Of a stretch of DNA of 64,000 bases, positions 42,688 through 51,900 are shown one piece after another. The position numbers and the translations under genes are program-made. Source of the DNA: an uncultured Caryophanales bacterium (GTDB lineage Bacteria; Bacillota_I; Bacilli_A; RFN20; CAG-826); NCBI GenBank assembly GCA_946407815.1, contig CAMJPB010000001.1:62001-126000 (forward strand), in the 5' to 3' direction. Positions within the stretch are counted from its first letter, which is position 1; every line of letters starts with the position of its first letter. The notes beneath the pieces were generated by a model, which did no database searches, was not told the DNA's origin, and worked only from the letters and a program-made list of their open reading frames with translations.

Positions 42688-43569
42688 TTAGATAGTGTAG
42701 AATTTCTTTTCTTCGTAGTACTTTTTGATGACTTCATTGAATCTTGAATATAAGTCATCATCTTTTTCTTTACCAGCAAATCCAACTTTATTGAATTCAT
42801 CTTTAAGATTTCTAACTTTTCTATTTTCTTCTTCAGAGAAGTCGGAATCTGCGAGTAACTTTTTAGCTTGTAAGATAAGTTCTTCTTTTTTGGCTGCTCT
42901 ATCTGCAAAGAGTTTTTGCATTTCAGCGTGTCTTTCTTTCTTTTTGGCGTTGAATTCTTTTCTAACGGCAGAGAATTCTTGCCATAATTTTTCATCGTCT
43001 TTGCCAGAATAGCCAACTGCTTTCCATTCTTCCATTAAAGCATCCATTTTTTCGTTAGATTCTTTAATGTTTTTAATGTTAAGAAGCTCTTTTGCTCTAG
43101 CGATGATGTCTTCTTTTTTGGCTTTCTTTTCAGAATTAGATTTATCTAATTCTTCGAAGTGCGCTCTTTTCTTGGCATAGAATTCATCTTTAACAGCTTT
43201 AAATTCAGCGTTAAGTTCTTCGTCTTGTTCTTTGGAGCAGCGACCGGCTTTACGGAAGGAATCAGATAAACTATCGAGTTCTTTATTAGCTTTTAAAATG
43301 TCTTTTCTATCGAGAAGTTTTCTCGCGAGGGCGATGATTTCTTTTTTCTCGTCATAAGTGGATTGGTTAAGTTTTGGTTCCTTTTTGGCGAGTTCTTCAT
43401 ATAAAGACATGAATTTTTCGTTTAATTGTCTTTCATAGAAGGTTTCTTCTTCTCTTTGAGAGATGTATTTGTATTCTCTTTTTAAGAAAAGTAAATCTTC
43501 GCTTCGTTTAGAAAGATCTTCTTCTTGAAGTAGTTCGTTTGCTAAATCAATTAATCTTTGTTTATCCAT
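42688..43569 (-). CDS. DUF349 repeat protein
   Basis: 293 residues, highly charged and helical. Four DUF349-type repeats of about 65-75 residues with W/F-x-x-V/A-G-x-(S/C/A) cores are visible: FRKAGRCSKEQDEELNAEF, EWKAVGYSGKDDEKLWQEF and FNKVGFAGKEKDDDLYSRF. The family is linked to ribosome and stress functions in some bacteria, but the role here is unknown. AGATTAC precedes the ATG with no clear SD. Confidence 0.85.
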   Translation of the reverse strand: MDKQRLIDLANELLQEEDLSKRSEDLLFLKREYKYISQREEETFYERQLNEKFMSLYEELAKKEPKLNQSTYDEKKEIIALARKLLDRKDILKANKELDSLSDSFRKAGRCSKEQDEELNAEFKAVKDEFYAKKRAHFEELDKSNSEKKAKKEDIIARAKELLNIKNIKESNEKMDALMEEWKAVGYSGKDDEKLWQEFSAVRKEFNAKKKERHAEMQKLFADRAAKKEELILQAKKLLADSDFSEEENRKVRNLKDEFNKVGFAGKEKDDDLYSRFNEVIKKYYEEKKFYTI

Positions 43570-43702
43570 AAAAGTAATCTCCAGACAGCTGATATATATT
43601 ATAAATGTTATTTACAATAAAGGCATAAAAATTTTGTTTAGTTACTTAACTTAAAGATTTGGTTTGCTAAATAAATCTATTGTGTTATTATATAAACCAC
43701 AT

Positions 43703-43780
43703 CGCAGAGTAGAGCAGCCCGGTAGCTCGTCAGGCCCATAACCTGAAGGTCGCAGCGTTCAAATCCTGCCTCTGCAACCA
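43703..43780 (+). tRNA. Initiator tRNA-fMet (CAT)
   Basis: Acceptor CGCAGAG/CTCTGCA has the C1-A72 mismatch that marks initiators. Anticodon loop CC-CAT-AA, T-loop TTCAAAT, encoded CCA. Confidence 0.95.
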
Positions 43781-43789
43781 ATGAAATTA

Positions 43790-43815
43790 ATAGACACCTT
43801 GTGGTGTCTTTTTCT
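43790..43815 (+). terminator. tRNA-fMet terminator
   Basis: AGACACC-ttg-TGGTGTCT hairpin with five T. Confidence 0.8.
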
Positions 43816-44135
43816 TTGGTTCAGAGTAGGATTGCTTCGTCCTTCTGGTTATGTGGCCTTTATATCCTCTTTTGCATCTAGCTTGTGAAGCGTATCTTTA
43901 GATAGCGAAACTCCATTTGCAAAAGAGTCGCCCCAAAATTGTATTAATGAGGCAGCAGTTAAGATTTTAGGAATTTAATCAATTCTCAAATCATGGGTTA
44001 TGGCATAGAACTTTTAAATGTTAAATTTTTTTCTGACGCACGCGTCATTCAAGGTAAATGACCGCGCGTGCGAGGCTAAAAGATTCTCTTTTTATATTAA
44101 GTTAATTATATTAAGATATGTCCAGAGGTAATCTT
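43816..44135. other. Intergenic with strong hairpin, no gene
   Basis: No supported ORF on either strand. At 44036-44071 ACGCACGCGTCATT / AATGACCGCGCGTGCG makes an unusually GC-rich hairpin for this genome, with no T-run. Its role is unknown; a regulatory hairpin for the following membrane gene is possible. Confidence 0.4.
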
Positions 44136-44804
44136 ATGGAAAACAAAAATAAACACTTACAAATCTTCTTGGCAGTCCTTCTTTTCGGTGGACTTTGGGG
44201 CATTGTTGAAGCTACATTAGGCACATTACTCCATCTTATCCCACACGGAATGAGACTTATTTTTTGGAGCAGCACAACCGTGTTACTTCCAATCGCTTAC
44301 TTCCTAATGGGTGCTTGCTATAAAAAGACAGGTGCAATTAGAAGCGTGCTCTACATGGGTGCATTTGCTGCCGTTATTAAAGTTATAAGTGCTGCTATCT
44401 TTGCATCAAAATTTGAACCAGCTTTATATATGATGATGGAAGCAGCATGTATGTCAGGCGCACTTTTAGTGATTAGACCAAAAGAAATTATTTCTTTCAA
44501 AGGTTTAGGCGCATTTATCTTAGCATCCACATCTTATTTAGGACTTTCAACATTCTATAGACTTGCATCTGCCACAGAAGTTACAGGCCAAGTCGTCTTA
44601 GAAAATATTGAAAAGTATATGTTTACATATAACTGTGTTGCTATTTTATACGCATTCGCATTAGGATTTGTGATTTATGGAATTATTAAACTTGTGACCG
44701 CAAAAAATTGGACTTTTGCAAAAGTTAAACAAGTTTTCTATCACCCAGCATTCGCAGGATCAGTTGCTGCCGTTGCAGTCGCTGTTACCTTAATTCTTCA
44801 TTAA
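44136..44804 (+). CDS. Polytopic membrane protein
   Basis: 222 residues from ATG 44136 (SD AGAGGTAA). About six or seven TM helices, starting FLAVLLFGGLWGIVEATLGT. The size and the Gly-rich first helix resemble substrate-binding S-components of ECF vitamin transporters, but no ligand motif is clear and no EcfT/A genes lie nearby. The function is unknown. Confidence 0.55.
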   Translation: MENKNKHLQIFLAVLLFGGLWGIVEATLGTLLHLIPHGMRLIFWSSTTVLLPIAYFLMGACYKKTGAIRSVLYMGAFAAVIKVISAAIFASKFEPALYMMMEAACMSGALLVIRPKEIISFKGLGAFILASTSYLGLSTFYRLASATEVTGQVVLENIEKYMFTYNCVAILYAFALGFVIYGIIKLVTAKNWTFAKVKQVFYHPAFAGSVAAVAVAVTLILH

Positions 44805-44828
44805 TATAATATTAAAAAAATGGAAAAA

Positions 44829-44853
44829 TACTGCACGCGTTGCAGTATTTTTT
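44829..44853 (+). terminator. Terminator
   Basis: AATACTGCA-cgcg-TTGCAGTATT hairpin with a T-run. Confidence 0.8.
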
Positions 44854-44898
44854 ATGTTGCGAAAATCGCTAATTCCCATAAAATTATTTAGTAGAAAA

Positions 44899-45246
44899 AT
44901 GAATAAAGATTTTGAGATTTTAGAGTTTAAAAATTTTGATGAGATTTATGACTGGTTTTTGAAAAATTCTCGGGAAAAACCGGAGATTTTCGTAAAAATA
45001 TCCAGGAAAAAGCCGGAAATTTGCAATGGAATTTTAAGTTATTATGACGCAGTTAAAGCCGCTTTATGCTTCGGCTGGATTGATTCAACTTTAAGAAATA
45101 TTGATGGCGTTTTAGTTCAAAGATTTTCGCCACGAAAGAAGAATTCACATTGGACCGAACTTAATATAAAACGCTGCGAAGAACTTTATAAAAAAGGGCT
45201 TATGCACGAAGATGGAGTAAAAGTTTGTCCTAAAAAGTTCAAATAA
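44899..45246 (+). CDS. YdeI/OmpD-associated family protein, short
   Basis: 115 residues. SYYDAVKAALCFGWIDSTLR and RFSPRKKNSHWTELNIKRCE are the family core (YdeI-like, often called bacteriocin-protection protein). Relatives are usually 180-200 residues; the C-terminal helical part is missing, so it may be truncated. No SD is visible before ATG 44899, and an earlier in-frame ATG at 44854 also lacks one. Confidence 0.7.
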   Translation: MNKDFEILEFKNFDEIYDWFLKNSREKPEIFVKISRKKPEICNGILSYYDAVKAALCFGWIDSTLRNIDGVLVQRFSPRKKNSHWTELNIKRCEELYKKGLMHEDGVKVCPKKFK

Positions 45247-45275
45247 TTGCTATTTAATAAAAAACGACTTATATT
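45247..45275 (+). promoter_or_regulatory. Promoter of the DtxR-family gene
   Basis: TTGCTA (45247-45252), 17-base spacer, TATATT (45270-45275), seven bases to ATG 45283: leaderless layout. Confidence 0.5.
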
Positions 45276-45282
45276 TATTGCT

Positions 45283-45654
45283 ATGAAACGTTTAGAGTCT
45301 CAAGAAGATTACTTAGAAAAGATCCTTCAAATCTCTCAAGTTAAAGAAAATGTTCACGCAATCGACATTGCTAGAGAGATGAATTTTTCTAAGCCTTCTG
45401 TTTCGGTTGCAATGTCCAAATTAAAGGAAGAAAACTATATTGAAATCAACGAAAAAGGTGAGATTTCTTTAACTCCTTCTGGACGTGAAATTGCTGAAAA
45501 AACCCTGGAAAAACATACTATTTTGACAAAAATGCTCACTTTCTTAGGGGTCGATGAAGCCACAGCTGCTGAGGACGCATGTCGCATGGAACACGACATC
45601 TCAGATGCGACTTGGAAAGCTATCAAAGCTCATTACGACGCCACAAGAAAATAA
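45283..45654 (+). CDS. DtxR/MntR-family metal-dependent regulator
   Basis: 123 residues. The N-terminal winged helix (about 1-65) contains VHAIDIAREMNFSKPSVSVA. The dimerisation/metal-binding helices follow (EKHTILTKMLTFLGVDEATA, CRMEHDISDATWKAIKAH), with the ligands E/H/C/E/H expected for Mn or Fe sensing. No SH3-like third domain is present, as in MntR. It lies directly upstream of feoAAB and probably represses that operon when metal is abundant. Confidence 0.85.
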   Translation: MKRLESQEDYLEKILQISQVKENVHAIDIAREMNFSKPSVSVAMSKLKEENYIEINEKGEISLTPSGREIAEKTLEKHTILTKMLTFLGVDEATAAEDACRMEHDISDATWKAIKAHYDATRK

Positions 45655-45681
45655 TAAAAATTTATAAAATAAAGAAAGAAG

Positions 45682-45707
45682 AGTTAGTTATTGCTAACTT
45701 TTTTATT
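45682..45707 (+). terminator. Terminator of the DtxR-family gene
   Basis: AGTTAG-ttattg-CTAACT hairpin with six T. Confidence 0.75.
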
Positions 45708-45756
45708 TACTTTTAAAAACATAGGCATATAATATTTGTGGTTAGTGAAGACTAAC
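45706..45756 (+). promoter_or_regulatory. feo promoter and candidate metal-regulator operator
   Basis: TTTACT (45706-45711), 16-base spacer, TATAAT (45728-45733). The inverted repeat GTTAGT-gaag-ACTAAC (45741-45756) covers the transcription start, a typical DtxR-family repressor position. Confidence 0.6.
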
Positions 45757-45779
45757 TAATGTAAAGGAGAACAAATTAT

Positions 45780-45992
45780 ATGCCAATCGGTTTAGCTCCA
45801 ACAAATGTTGAAATGCGAGTTGTTAAAATTCTCGCTGATGAAAAGACAAAGAAACATTTAGAGAGTCTTGGCATTTTAGTGAACTCCTTGATTACGATTG
45901 TTTCATCGGTAAATGGCGGCGTAGTTGTCGCTATTAAAGATGGAAGACTAGCTTTAGATCGTTCTATTGCTAGCAAAATTCTAGTTGCGTAG
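45780..45992 (+). CDS. feoA: FeoA-domain protein 1
   Basis: 70 residues, SH3-like FeoA fold (LESLGILVNSLITIVSSVNG, VVAIKDGRLALDRSIASKIL). It assists FeoB in ferrous iron uptake. SD AAGGAG. First of two feoA genes in the operon. Confidence 0.88.
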   Translation: MPIGLAPTNVEMRVVKILADEKTKKHLESLGILVNSLITIVSSVNGGVVVAIKDGRLALDRSIASKILVA

Positions 45993-46006
45993 AAAGGAAG
46001 GAATTT

Positions 46007-46252
46007 ATGCTTAAAAGACTAGATGAATTTAAAATAGGCGAGACTGGCCTAATTAAGAAAGTAGAAGGTGAAGGTCGCCTTCGTAGAAGATTATTTGATA
46101 TGGGTGTGACTCCAGGGGCAAATGTCTATCTACGTAAAAAAGCTCCTCTAGGAGATCCTCTTGAAGTCACAATTAGAGGTTACGAGTTAACTCTTCGCAA
46201 ATCAGAAGCCGAATTAGTGGTTTTAGAAGTAGAGGAGGAAGTGTTTAAATGA
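46007..46252 (+). CDS. feoA: FeoA-domain protein 2
   Basis: 81 residues, FeoA fold (RRRLFDMGVTPGANVYLRKK, APLGDPLEVTIRGYELTLRK). Closer to the classic FeoA motif than the first copy. It overlaps feoB by 4 bases (ATGA). SD AAAGGAAGG. Confidence 0.93.
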   Translation: MLKRLDEFKIGETGLIKKVEGEGRLRRRLFDMGVTPGANVYLRKKAPLGDPLEVTIRGYELTLRKSEAELVVLEVEEEVFK

Positions 46253-48561
46253 AACGTTTCGCATTAGCAGGTAACCCAAACTGTGGTAAAACCACACTTT
46301 TTAACAATTTAACAGGTTCTACAGCCCACGTTGGTAACTGGCCAGGCGTAACTGTAGAGAAGAAAGATGGCGTTTATAAAAAACTTGATGAGCCAATCTC
46401 AATTATTGACTTACCAGGTATTTATTCGCTCTCCCCATATACATCAGAAGAAGTAATTTCTAGAAATTACATCCTAGATGAAAAACCAGACTGCGTTATT
46501 AACATTGTCGATGCAACAAACTTAGAGAGAAATCTCTATTTAACAACTCAATTACTCGAAATTGATGTTCCATTAGTAATCGCCATCAACATGATGGACG
46601 TTCTTGAAAAAGCTGGTGACACATTAAACGAAAAATTACTTGAAGAAAAGCTTGGTGTCCCAGTCGTAAAAATCTCCGCATTAGAGGAGTCAAATCTCAA
46701 GAAATTAATGGAAGTTGCGTACAACGCAAGTAAATCTTATAGAGAAGGTAAATCTATCCTTTATGGTAAAGATTTGACTCATCTAATCGGAGATATCAAA
46801 ATTGCTTTCAAAGGCAAGAAAGTAGACAATCCTTTGTTCCATTCCATCAAACTCGTTGAGAATGATGAAATTGAAACAAAAATGCATGAAGATCTTCTTC
46901 CAATGGTTGAAGAATTCAAGAAAACTCTTAACGATGAAGTCTTTGGAGATGACATCGAAGCAATCATCGCTGATGAGAGATATAGATATATCTCTGAAAA
47001 CTTCGCTAAAGCCATCACAAAACATAAGGTAGAAGGCAAAGACAAAATCAAAGAAAATCGTTCAGACAAGATCGATAAAGTTCTCACCCATAAAGTTTGG
47101 GGCTTACTCATCTTTGCAGCCATTTTATTCTTGGTCTTCCACTTAACATTCTCTGAGAATTTATTCTTCTTAGGTGGCTTATTTAAAGAAACCGCTCCTT
47201 CTTTTGAAGGAAGTATTTACGAAGGATTATTCTGGACGGATGGAGGTATAAACTCACCTGGTGTCATATTGTTTAATTTCTTTGATATGTCATTTGGCGC
47301 GATTAAAGACGCTGTTGCCGGAGCAATGACTAGTGGTCTTGGTGAAGGTCATTGGTTAACCGGGTTCGTTTGCGATGGTGTCCTTTCTGGATTATTCTCA
47401 ATCCTTGGATTCTTACCACAAATTCTGGTCTTATTCTTATTCTTCTCAATTATGGAAGATACAGGATACATGGCCCGTGTTGCCTTTATTCTGGATAGAA
47501 TATTCCGTAAATTTGGTCTTTCTGGACGTGCATTCATCCCAATGATTATGGGCTTTGGTTGCTCCGTTCCAGCGATGATTAACACTCGTACTTTAGCAGA
47601 CGAAAACGAAAAAGTTTCCACAATTAGAGTTATTCCATTCTTCTCTTGTGGTGCAAAACTTCCTATTTTAGTCGCTATTGCAGGCGGTGTTTGTGAAGTA
47701 TTTGGCTTTAAGAGCGTCGATATAATCACCTATTCAATGTATGTTTTAGGCGTTTTAGTCGCTATCTGTGCAGTCCTTTACATGAGACACACAACCTTAA
47801 AAGGTGATGCTGCTCCATTTATAATGGAACTACCTCAATATCACTGGCCACAATTCAAGTCATTAATGATCCACTTATGGGATAAAGCCAAACACTTTGT
47901 TAAGAAAGCTTTCACAATCATTTTAGCTTCTACAATTATTATTTGGTTCTTATCTAACTTTGGGTGGAACTGGCATATGGTTGATTCAATGCAAGACTCA
48001 ATTCTTGCTTCAATTGGTATGCTTATTCAGCCTCTATTTACACCTCTTGGATTTGGTTCACAACTTACATCCATCGGTTGGATCTTTGCTGTTGCTGCTA
48101 TTACGGGTTTAATTGCAAAAGAAAACGTTATTGCCACATTTATTACATTAGGCGCAGTTGCTGTTGCCTACTTAAATAGTGGTGTTGTCGATCCAGAAAT
48201 CATCGCTTTAATTGAAGCTGATGAAGAAGGTGTCTCGGCTGTTACTCAAATGATTAGTGCAACAGGTATTTCATGGCAAGGTTGTATTTCATTTATTGCC
48301 TTTAATATGCTTACAATCCCATGCTTTGCTGCTTGTGCAACTGCTAAAGCAGAACTTAAACAAGGCACATTTAAATGGACATTATTGTTCTGGATTGCTG
48401 CATCCTTTATTGGCGCAGGATTTGTCTATGCCTTCTTATCAATGTTTGACAAGGCTACACTTGCCTGGGCAATTCCAGTTACTATTGCTTTAATTGGATG
48501 TGGAATAGCTTCAATATTTGTCATTAAATCAATTAACAAAAGAAAAACTTTGGAGGCATAA
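46249..48561 (+). CDS. feoB: Ferrous iron transporter FeoB
   Basis: 770 residues. The N-terminal G-domain has GNPNCGKTT (8-16), a switch region with NWPGVTVEKK, DLPGIYSL and NMMD. A helical GDI-like linker and a membrane domain with Gate motifs (GFGCSVPAM; PFFSCGAKLPI) and about ten TM helices follow. It imports Fe2+ across the cytoplasmic membrane, powered by or gated through GTP. Length fits the family. Confidence 0.97.
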   Translation: MKRFALAGNPNCGKTTLFNNLTGSTAHVGNWPGVTVEKKDGVYKKLDEPISIIDLPGIYSLSPYTSEEVISRNYILDEKPDCVINIVDATNLERNLYLTTQLLEIDVPLVIAINMMDVLEKAGDTLNEKLLEEKLGVPVVKISALEESNLKKLMEVAYNASKSYREGKSILYGKDLTHLIGDIKIAFKGKKVDNPLFHSIKLVENDEIETKMHEDLLPMVEEFKKTLNDEVFGDDIEAIIADERYRYISENFAKAITKHKVEGKDKIKENRSDKIDKVLTHKVWGLLIFAAILFLVFHLTFSENLFFLGGLFKETAPSFEGSIYEGLFWTDGGINSPGVILFNFFDMSFGAIKDAVAGAMTSGLGEGHWLTGFVCDGVLSGLFSILGFLPQILVLFLFFSIMEDTGYMARVAFILDRIFRKFGLSGRAFIPMIMGFGCSVPAMINTRTLADENEKVSTIRVIPFFSCGAKLPILVAIAGGVCEVFGFKSVDIITYSMYVLGVLVAICAVLYMRHTTLKGDAAPFIMELPQYHWPQFKSLMIHLWDKAKHFVKKAFTIILASTIIIWFLSNFGWNWHMVDSMQDSILASIGMLIQPLFTPLGFGSQLTSIGWIFAVAAITGLIAKENVIATFITLGAVAVAYLNSGVVDPEIIALIEADEEGVSAVTQMISATGISWQGCISFIAFNMLTIPCFAACATAKAELKQGTFKWTLLFWIAASFIGAGFVYAFLSMFDKATLAWAIPVTIALIGCGIASIFVIKSINKRKTLEA

Positions 48562-48566
48562 AAGAT

Positions 48567-48761
48567 ATGTTTACTAACCCAAATACACTTTGGATTGAAA
48601 TAATAGTGGTTATTGCTGTTACTATTTTTCTTGGTGCACTTTTTGGGAGATATTTGTACCGCAAAAAGCATGGTTTACCAACAGGTGAATGCGCTTGTTG
48701 CTCACATTCTAAATCAAATTTAGTAAAAAAATATCATAAGTATTACTCTAAAAATAACTAA
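48567..48761 (+). CDS. FeoB-associated Cys-rich membrane protein
   Basis: 64 residues: one TM helix (about 9-30), a basic stretch and CACCSHSK. It sits 5 bases behind feoB, where short Cys-rich membrane proteins (FeoC-like position) are usual in Bacillota. It may bind iron or redox-sense. It ends the operon before the terminator at 48771. Confidence 0.85.
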   Translation: MFTNPNTLWIEIIVVIAVTIFLGALFGRYLYRKKHGLPTGECACCSHSKSNLVKKYHKYYSKNN

Positions 48762-48770
48762 AGATAATGA

Positions 48771-48804
48771 AGAGGACTAAAAGCAAGATTAGTCCTCTTT
48801 TTTA
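48771..48804 (+). terminator. feo operon terminator
   Basis: AGAGGACTAA / TTAGTCCTCT hairpin with seven T. Confidence 0.88.
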
Positions 48805-48992
48805 ATATTCTTCTAATTTTATTAGAAATCATCATTTTTATTCTTTTTTAGTAGCTTTTAAATTAATCTTTTGATTCGTTTAGAATCGGTTTGTAAATAA
48901 ATCTATTTAAAGTGTGGCACTTTTGTGGCACACGTATGTATATAATACTGAAGATTTTTATATCTATATTTTTTATGAAAGGTCGATATTAT

Positions 48993-51900
48993 ATGAAAAA
49001 AACATGGATAAAAAGTATATCGTTATCACTTGCTTGTTTGTTAGGCTGTGGTGTGCTTACTACAGCCCTTGCTGTTAATAATAAACAAAGCAATCCAGTA
49101 GAGGTAGATGCCGCTACTACTACGACAGCCACTTTGACATATAGTGATGTATTAGCAAACGCTCGTAGTGATTATAAAAAGACTGTCTGGGGCGATTGGC
49201 AGTGGTGGAAAGTCCCAAAAAAGGATGGTGAAATCTATGCTGGTGATAATACTTATTTTGTAAACAATAAAGCTTATTCTGATGGGGCGACAAAAATCGA
49301 TTTTTCCATCTCCTTTAAAGATGGTTATGTCGTCCCACGAATCGAAATGGTTGCTACGACCCTTGCTACTAACTCAAATAGCTTCAGCTGGACGATTGGT
49401 GACACTTATTACAATCAAAATCCGCCATATAAAGTCTATCTTGAGGATACTACTAGTGGTGAACGTCATATAATTGAATCGTTCACAATTACCTATACTT
49501 TTACGAAATATAAGATAACTCTCAATTCTAATGGTGGTACTGGCGGGTTAAGCTCAGTTCTAAATCCTTATAATCGTGCTATGCCAACCATTTCTTCATC
49601 TAATCTTCCGACTAGAGAAGGTTACGTATTTCAAGGCTATTACGATACAAGTGCCAGTACTGGTGGAAATAAGTACTATAACGCCAACGGAACTTCTGCT
49701 AAAACCTTCACAAACAAAGACGATTCCCTTAAACTTTATGCACGTTGGACATTAGCTCAAAAAGCTGTCAATATCACTAAAGGTACCGGTCTTAGTAATG
49801 TATATGTTTCCTCTAATGGTAACGTTACTGATGCTTCGTCATCAGATTTAAAAGCAAGTGGCACTAATTTTGCCCAAGGTTCAACTGTTTACGGTTATGC
49901 CAAACTATCAAAAGGGTACAAGGCACAAAGTGGGTGGACTTTAAAAGCAGGAACTGCCGATACTGAAGGTGCATTATATCTTGTTGGTTCAGGAACTGTT
50001 TCATCCTCTGGATATAATTTCGGTACATTAAATGCTTCCACAATAACTTATAGTATTGATTACGAACTTAATGGTGGTAGCGTAGCAACTGCCAATCCAA
50101 CTTCATATACAATAGAAAGTGATACATTTACTTTAAATAATCCAACAAAAGAAGGATATAACTTTTTAGGTTGGTCTGAAGAGGGTAAAACAGGATATGC
50201 GGAAACTGTTACTGTTACAAAAGGAACATATGGAAATAAAAAATATACTGCAAACTGGGCATTAGTAGAAGAACTTCAAGCTGTTGTTGATGCAATTATT
50301 GATCTTGGTGTACCAACTAATATCTCTTATCCTGGAAGTAAAACTGGTTTAGAAAATGCTGAAAGCTTATATAGTGTTTTAAGTCCTGATTTAAAAGCCG
50401 TCTTAGATAGCGATTATGCCGATGTAGTCAATCAATTAATTGAAGATCGAAATCAATATGATTCTTTAAGAAGTGCTGCAATTGATAATGCTATTAATAA
50501 GATTAATCTTATTAGCGAACCTATTTCCTATCCAGGAAGTAGAGATGAGGTTTTTGCTGCTAGAGACGCTCTTGTTAATTTAGATGAATTAGATAGAGTT
50601 GATAGCGTTGTTACCAATTTAAGTGATTATAATAATGCTTTAAATACATATAATAACTTAAGAGATTTAGCGGTCGAGCAAGTTATTGAAAGCATTGATA
50701 ATATATCTAGAGATGGTGAAGGGAAAATCTTATATCCAAATAGTAAATCCTCTTTAGAAAACACTGAGTCTTTATATGATGCATTAGCAGAAGAAGAAAA
50801 AACTCCTACTGTAGTGACAAATTATAACGATTTGCTCCAAGCTAGAAGCGACTATAACGCTTTAAGAGAAGATAGAGTTCAAGATGTTATTGATGCTATT
50901 GATGATATTTCTAAACCATTTGATGATAGTAGAGAAGAGCAAATTGCTACAGCTCAAGGCTTATTTGATGCTTTAGATAGTTCTGACAAAGATGCATCAG
51001 TTATAACTAATTTAAAAAAATTAGAAGACGCTCAAGCCGCAGATGATGTTGCGGACGATATTGAAGCTCTTCCAACTGTTAGTGATACCGCTGAATATCG
51101 TGTTTTAGTTAATGAAACTAGAGCAGCTTATAACAGTTTAACAAACGACCAAAAAGGATTTATTGGTGAAGATATACTTGAATTGCTGGTAAGCAGAGAA
51201 CAAGCTTTATTAGTGATTGATGCAATTAATAATATTGGTGATCTCTCTTATCCAGGAAGTAAAGATTTATTAGATGTCGCTAATGCTTTGTATGCTGAAT
51301 ATATTGCTGCAGGCTATCCAGCTGAATTTATCGTTAATTATCAAACCTTGGTGGATGATAACTCTAATTATAACAACGCTGATGCAGTTGCTACATTAAT
51401 CAAAGCAATCCCTGTTCCAAGTGAATCAGACACATATTATGATGCAGTAGATACTGCTCAAAGCGCTTATATTGGTTTAAGTGCAGCTGAACAAGCTTTG
51501 CTACAATCTGCTATCTTTGATAGCGAAACTGGTATTACATACGCTGAATATTTAGCCGATAATGTTGCTGCCAGAGATGTAATTGAAAGAATTCAAGATA
51601 TTGGACAAGTCGTTTACGGCGGAGAAGATGATTCGTTAGAGGCTATTGTATACGCTGAAACAGGATATAATGCTTTGAGCAACGCTCAAAAAGCTATTGT
51701 TGATGGTGTTAACCACAATACTTTAGTTAAAGATAGAGCAGATTATGACGCAGTTGACGCAGTTGCAGCATTAATTGAATTAATTCCAGAAGCCAAAGCT
51801 AGTAGCGACTACTATAACGCTGTTGATTTAGCCTCGACTGGCTATGGTCAATTAACTACAGATCAACTTGCAATTATTAATGATGCAACCGCATTTGATT

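Noticed and set aside
42642-43016. Alternative minus-strand reading frame inside the DUF349 gene
   Set aside because: Out of frame with the repeat-bearing protein; Lys-rich shadow without its own ribosome site.
44036-44071. Rho-independent terminator
   Set aside because: Strong GC hairpin but no T-run and no gene ending nearby on either strand.
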